64,000 nt of DNA from Camellia lanceoleosa (Eukaryota; Streptophyta; Magnoliopsida; Ericales; Theaceae): the NCBI GenBank assembly GCA_025200525.1, contig CM045768.1:45913022-45977021 (forward strand), written 5' to 3'. Position 1 is the first letter of the stretch; each line of letters opens with the position of its first letter. The notes beneath the pieces were generated by a model that ran no database searches, was not told the origin of the DNA, and saw only the letters and a program-made list of their open reading frames with translations. The translations under genes were made by a program, and so were the position numbers. Shown here piece after piece: positions 59,860-64,000 of this stretch.

Positions 59860-60115
59860 ATTACAAGTTTCGTTTTGATAATTTAAATCGTTTAATGTAT
59901 AAAATTCTTCGAGTAGTATATGTCTATAAATAATCACGTTAATTGGATATTGATGGTTATCTTATCGGATCAGATTTTTGTCAATCGTTTATTTTTTTAT
60001 ACAAAATTGATTTGATCACGTAACTGTCGATATCTGATCAACATGATTTGCTACAACATATAGTATTCAACGAATCTACATATTGAGCGTGAATCTGCTC
60101 GATTATCGAATTTGA
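59860..60115. mobile_element. Diverged fold-back element of the 36.7/61.8-kb family
   Basis: Arms with ATAATTTAAATCGTTTAATG, TCACGTTAATTGGATATTGA on the left and GATATCTGATCAACATGATT, TATTCAACGAATCTA on the right, pairing imperfectly. No coding capacity. Confidence 0.45.
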
Positions 60116-61829
60116 AGGAAGTCACCCCCAATAAAATAATTGTGAGATTGTGAAAGTAGTGTTGGAAAACTGCTTCTTTTTTCTTTTTTTTTTCCTCTTG
60201 TGAAGACACAATTAGAATAAAGTAATTTAAAAATAAAATTCAAGTTACTTATAACATTTCTTGTTTGGTATTCACAACTACTAAAAGATTTGAGTCACCA
60301 ACTAGAATTGTCTGTGAACAGAGAGTAGTTTGAAAGTGATTTAGGTGAAAGCGTCTTTATATGCCTGTGTGTGGATGTTGGTGTGGATGTGGGTAGGCTT
60401 GTGTAGCCGAATAATAACTTTATTTATTATTGGACCTCTCGAATCAATTACGGATCTGCACTCTTGCGTTTCAATACGGATTGTGATTCTCATCATTTTA
60501 TATTTATAAATTATTTAATGGTATATGTAATAATCTTTTGTAATTTAAAATTATTATAAATTTACATTCTTATTTTATAGCCATTAAATATATAATAGAA
60601 ATCTCCCATTACATATCTGGTATTGAAAGGATCAAAGTCTGTTTAAATAACATGAATTGCATTGCATTGCATTGTTAATTTTGTGGCAGTTAAAGATTAA
60701 AGTATGTCATAAGCTATTATTTGTTTTAAATATTTCTATTAAATTGGTATGCAATCATTGTTTGGGATGTGCTGTATAACCATAATTTTTATTTTTTTAA
60801 GTTATATTATCTCTTTACTTTTCTATACATCTTTTCATAAAAGTTTAAAAAAAAAAAAATACTTATTGATCATTCTAAATAATTCTTAAATGTATTATTA
60901 ATTTTGTAATTGTTAATACTTAAATGTACATTTATGGTTGTGAGGCATGATCAAACGTACATTTGATAATAGATTTGGAATGAGTAAATAAATAATAAAA
61001 GTAAAATAGTATTATTCAAATTAAAAAATTAGATTGATTTTTTCAGTTCAATAGTTGATCAATTAATCATTTTCATGAGTTTTTTTTTTCATATTTTTTC
61101 TAATTAATTGATCATCTCACTTACACATTGGTGCTATTTGGCAAGAGATTTTTTGGCTTTTTTTTGTTTTGGCTAAAATTTATAAAAAGACAAAATAAAC
61201 TAAAACACCTAATAAGATAAAATATCACATCAAATCCATAATTATTTTACTTTTTTTCTCACAAATATCATATCCAATTATAAAAAAAATCTAACCATCT
61301 TCTCAAATAAAAAAAAAATTAACCTACTAAAATAGTCTAAAACTAAAATAGCCTACTAAAATAATCAACTTCTCAAACAAAGCCATTATTAGATCTAAAA
61401 AATAAATTTGTATATTATTTTTTATAAAAAATATTACCAATTTATAATCATCGAGAAACAATTTTTATTTGTATGTTGTGTTGCATAATTTATTAAGGCT
61501 GAGTCCAAAGTGACTATTTCAAGACTTAATTCATTATGATTGTCCGGGAAAAAAAAATAAATAAATATTAACACTGAGTAATGTTTAAGTTTAAAAGACA
61601 TTTATATTTATTACGCAATAGATGTTGTTTTATATTATATATTTTTTTAAAATTTTATAAAAATATTAATAATTTATTTTTATTAAAAATATCTCAATTG
61701 GGTGTGTGGAAAGAGAAATGAAAAAAAATCAGTGTGTGTTGTGAGTGTAAGTGTGGGTGTGGGTGTGGGTGTGATGGTAGAAAAGTTATTGGTAGGAAGT
61801 GGGATGGTGCTGCATGGGCTGCGTAGCCT
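60116..61829. other. AT-rich intergenic DNA
   Basis: No gene. A stretch at about 61128-61386 with GGCAAGAGATTTTTTGGC and TTCTCAAACAAAGCC ends looks like a diverged Tourist-like MITE. Confidence 0.5.
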
Positions 61830-62200
61830 GGCTGCTTAGCAGTGGTTGTTGTGCGGCAAAATGAATCTATTTTGGATCTATTTTAATAATCTAAACCATT
61901 CACATTTTAAAATATGTCAAGTAAAACATGTCTGTAAAGAATCAAGTTAATCGAATATCGTTTACCGATTCATTCACTTACATTTGTATTTATAAAAATA
62001 AATAATAATTGTGATTCAAAGTATTAAAATGAATACAAATGTGAGTGGATGAATAGGTAAACGATATCTAATTAACTTGATTTTTTACAGACATAATCTA
62101 TTTGACGTATTTTAAAATATGAGCAATTTGAATTATTAAAATAAATTTCAAAATAAATCCATTTTATCGCACAGCAGCAGCTGCTGCTGCACAGCAACAT
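61830..62200. mobile_element. Long fold-back element (clearest copy)
   Basis: The left arm has TGCGGCAAAATGAATC, TTTTAATAATC, CATTTTAAAATATGTCAAGT, CAAGTTAATCGAATATCGTT, CATTCACTTACATTTGTAT. The right arm repeats these in reverse complement (ATACAAATGTGAGTGGATG, AAACGATATCTAATTAACTTG, TTGACGTATTTTAAAATATG, GATTTATTTTGAAATTT, CATTTTATCGCACAGCAGC). The loop is about 45 bases. It is flanked by CTGC-rich ends (GCTGCTGCTGCACAGC). No coding capacity; the ends are approximate. Confidence 0.7.
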
Positions 62201-64000
62201 CCCCACCTCCTATTTGGTAATTGTGAGGCATAATTAGCGTCCAAATATGTTGTAGTCGGAGAGGATGAGACTGATCATATTATATTAAGTAATTAAAAAT
62301 AATAAAAATATAATAATTTGTTATTAATCAAAGACATGGTGCGGGCGAGGAGGAGGCTGAGGGTGGAAGACGATATCACTGGAGTGGAAAGTATGGGGTG
62401 TTTTAAAGTTGTTTTTTTGAAAAAATAGTTCGAAGTTGATTTTTTAATTTTTTAAAAAAATTATATAAAAAATAATATAATTTAAAATAAATTAAAAATT
62501 AAAAAAAAAAAATTTAACTCACTTTTGAGATAGACTTTAATGCCCGCCACCACCACCGCCTTTAATTTAACACATTAAGGTCTTAGCGTGTGCGAGTTAT
62601 GTGAACATGTGTATTACGACTGTCAGCGGCCACGGATCTCTATCCACAATTTATTTATTTATTTAATTTTTCTGCTTTAAAGGTATAATAATTTCGAATC
62701 ACATTATATCGGGTCAAGGATTTTAATTCCCAAATTTTTTATTTTTTTATTTTTGGTCTTTTAGTATAGAGAAACAATTTTAAAAATTTGGTCAAAATTT
62801 TCTTGTAATAAAATTTTAATACATTAAAGATAAGTATAAAAAAAAATTTTAAAAAATTTAACACATCACTATTACAAAAATATACTTAGTGAATAATTTT
62901 AAATTTTAAATTTTAAAATAATATAACTTTTAATTTAAATGTCGATTTTTTAATAAAAATAATATTTTTAAAATTCTCTTATTAAAATTCTTCAAATAAG
63001 ATTCATGTTAACTATGAAATTTTTAAAAAATAAAAAAATACCTTTGAAATTGACTTAAACAGTAACATATTACTCTGATTCACAATAGTATTTTATTGTT
63101 TAAAAAATAAAATACATACTAGATAAACCAATCAAAAATACACATACACAACATTTTCAAATTTATATAAAATCAAATAAAAGTATTCATCGTCAAAAGA
63201 GTTTTGTGATATAAATATATATATATATATATGCATGGGCAATATTATCCAAGAATAAATAAATAAATAAATTTTACTGTCCTTATTCAATTTTATGTCT
63301 CCTCCTTAGGGAGTTTATGAAGCAAAATAAATTGGATTGTCCTTTTTCACCAAATAATGGTTCAGTAGGGAGGTTTTGGCTAGGGTTGGTTTGGAAAGAA
63401 CTTTTTTAGCTTGATTTTTTAGCTTTTTGATTAATTTACTAAATCAAATCCGTTTGGGAAAAAAACTTTTTGGACTTTTTTATGAAAGAAAAAATGAAAT
63501 GATTATGATTTAGATATGATATTTTGTCTATTTTAGTAATTTTTTGACTTTTTACTAAAAGATGTGTAAAGAAGTAGAAATAGTAATGTGACAACTTATA
63601 ATAACTTCTAAATTTTTTAACTAAAATAGTTACTACCTTAGTCTATTTTTTATTTTATTTTTTTATACTTTTTCAATTCCAACTAAAAACCAATCTACTT
63701 GTCAAACGAGAGTTTAGCGCTCATAAAGTAAATATATATGTAGTGTTTTAATTTTATTTTACTTTTAAGAGATAACACAATAGATGCCATAAGATGAATG
63801 ATTTGAAATATTATTTTAAGACCACCAAACAATTTCCTGTCGCAAAGGTACAATAATGTGGACGGGTGGTGATTCATCCCACTAATTTTTTGACCACTAA
63901 TAACACTGTAAAATTTATGTGAATAATTAGTTGTGTTTGAATTTTGAAAAATGTTGTATTCAAAAATAAGATTATATATAATATTTTTTTTGAATTATAA
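62201..64000. other. AT-rich intergenic DNA at the right edge
   Basis: No gene. At 63388-63715 are TTGGTTTGGAAAGAACTTTT and CTTGTCAAACGAGAGTT ends enclosing ACTTTTT-rich DNA, probably another diverged Tourist-like MITE copy. Otherwise low complexity A/T tracts. Confidence 0.5.

Overview
This is a gene-poor, transposon-rich stretch of nuclear DNA from a flowering plant, probably a eudicot. Evidence for a plant is the set of plant-specific element families (Tat-type Ty3/gypsy, En/Spm CACTA, plant L1, Tourist-like MITEs), spliced genes with GT-AG introns in very AT-rich surroundings, and two host genes of plant-only families. The species cannot be read from the sequence alone. I find only two convincing host genes in 64 kb, both on the minus strand: a small three-exon HLH/ACT-type regulator near the left end (1511-2753), whose exons are too short to show up as long reading frames, and a two-exon Nodulin-like/NFD4-type membrane transporter near the right end (57298-59430). 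Both look intact.

Almost everything between them is layered mobile DNA. A minus-strand L1-type LINE occupies 6532-13150 and is bracketed by a perfect 14-bp target duplication. Its middle (rest of the endonuclease and most of the reverse transcriptase) is gone and a single ~2.57-kb LTR sits there instead (8151-10721). A 15.4-kb Tat-lineage Ty3/gypsy element lies at 14329-29695, with two full LTRs and a minus-strand gag-protease-RT-RNase H-second RNase H-integrase series, all broken by stops or frameshifts. On its opposite (+) strand, between integrase and the 3' LTR, are two further gene-like regions: a spliced Plant Mobile Domain (PMD) plus coiled-coil gene at 17559-21090, and an unrecognised one at 15271-16684.

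29.7-38.6 kb is AT-rich intergenic DNA with a MULE-like element carrying 9-bp flanks (30690-31500), a Tourist-like MITE and fold-back elements. From 38645 to 56246 there is a clear nest: a minus-strand solo LTR with 5-bp duplications CAAGA has been split by a 16.4-kb CACTA element (39725-56131, duplication TAT). That element carries decayed TNP2-type and TNPA/Transposase_24-type genes, subterminal GGCGACTAAA arrays and a 160-bp tandem array, and it is itself hit by a MITE and by a LINE 3' fragment.

The right end (56.2-64 kb) holds the transporter gene, a 60-bp tandem array close to its promoter, and more MITE or fold-back debris. The layering gives a relative order: solo-LTR formation, then the CACTA insertion, then the MITE inside CACTA; and the LINE insertion, then LTR-element insertion(s), then loss of the LINE middle.
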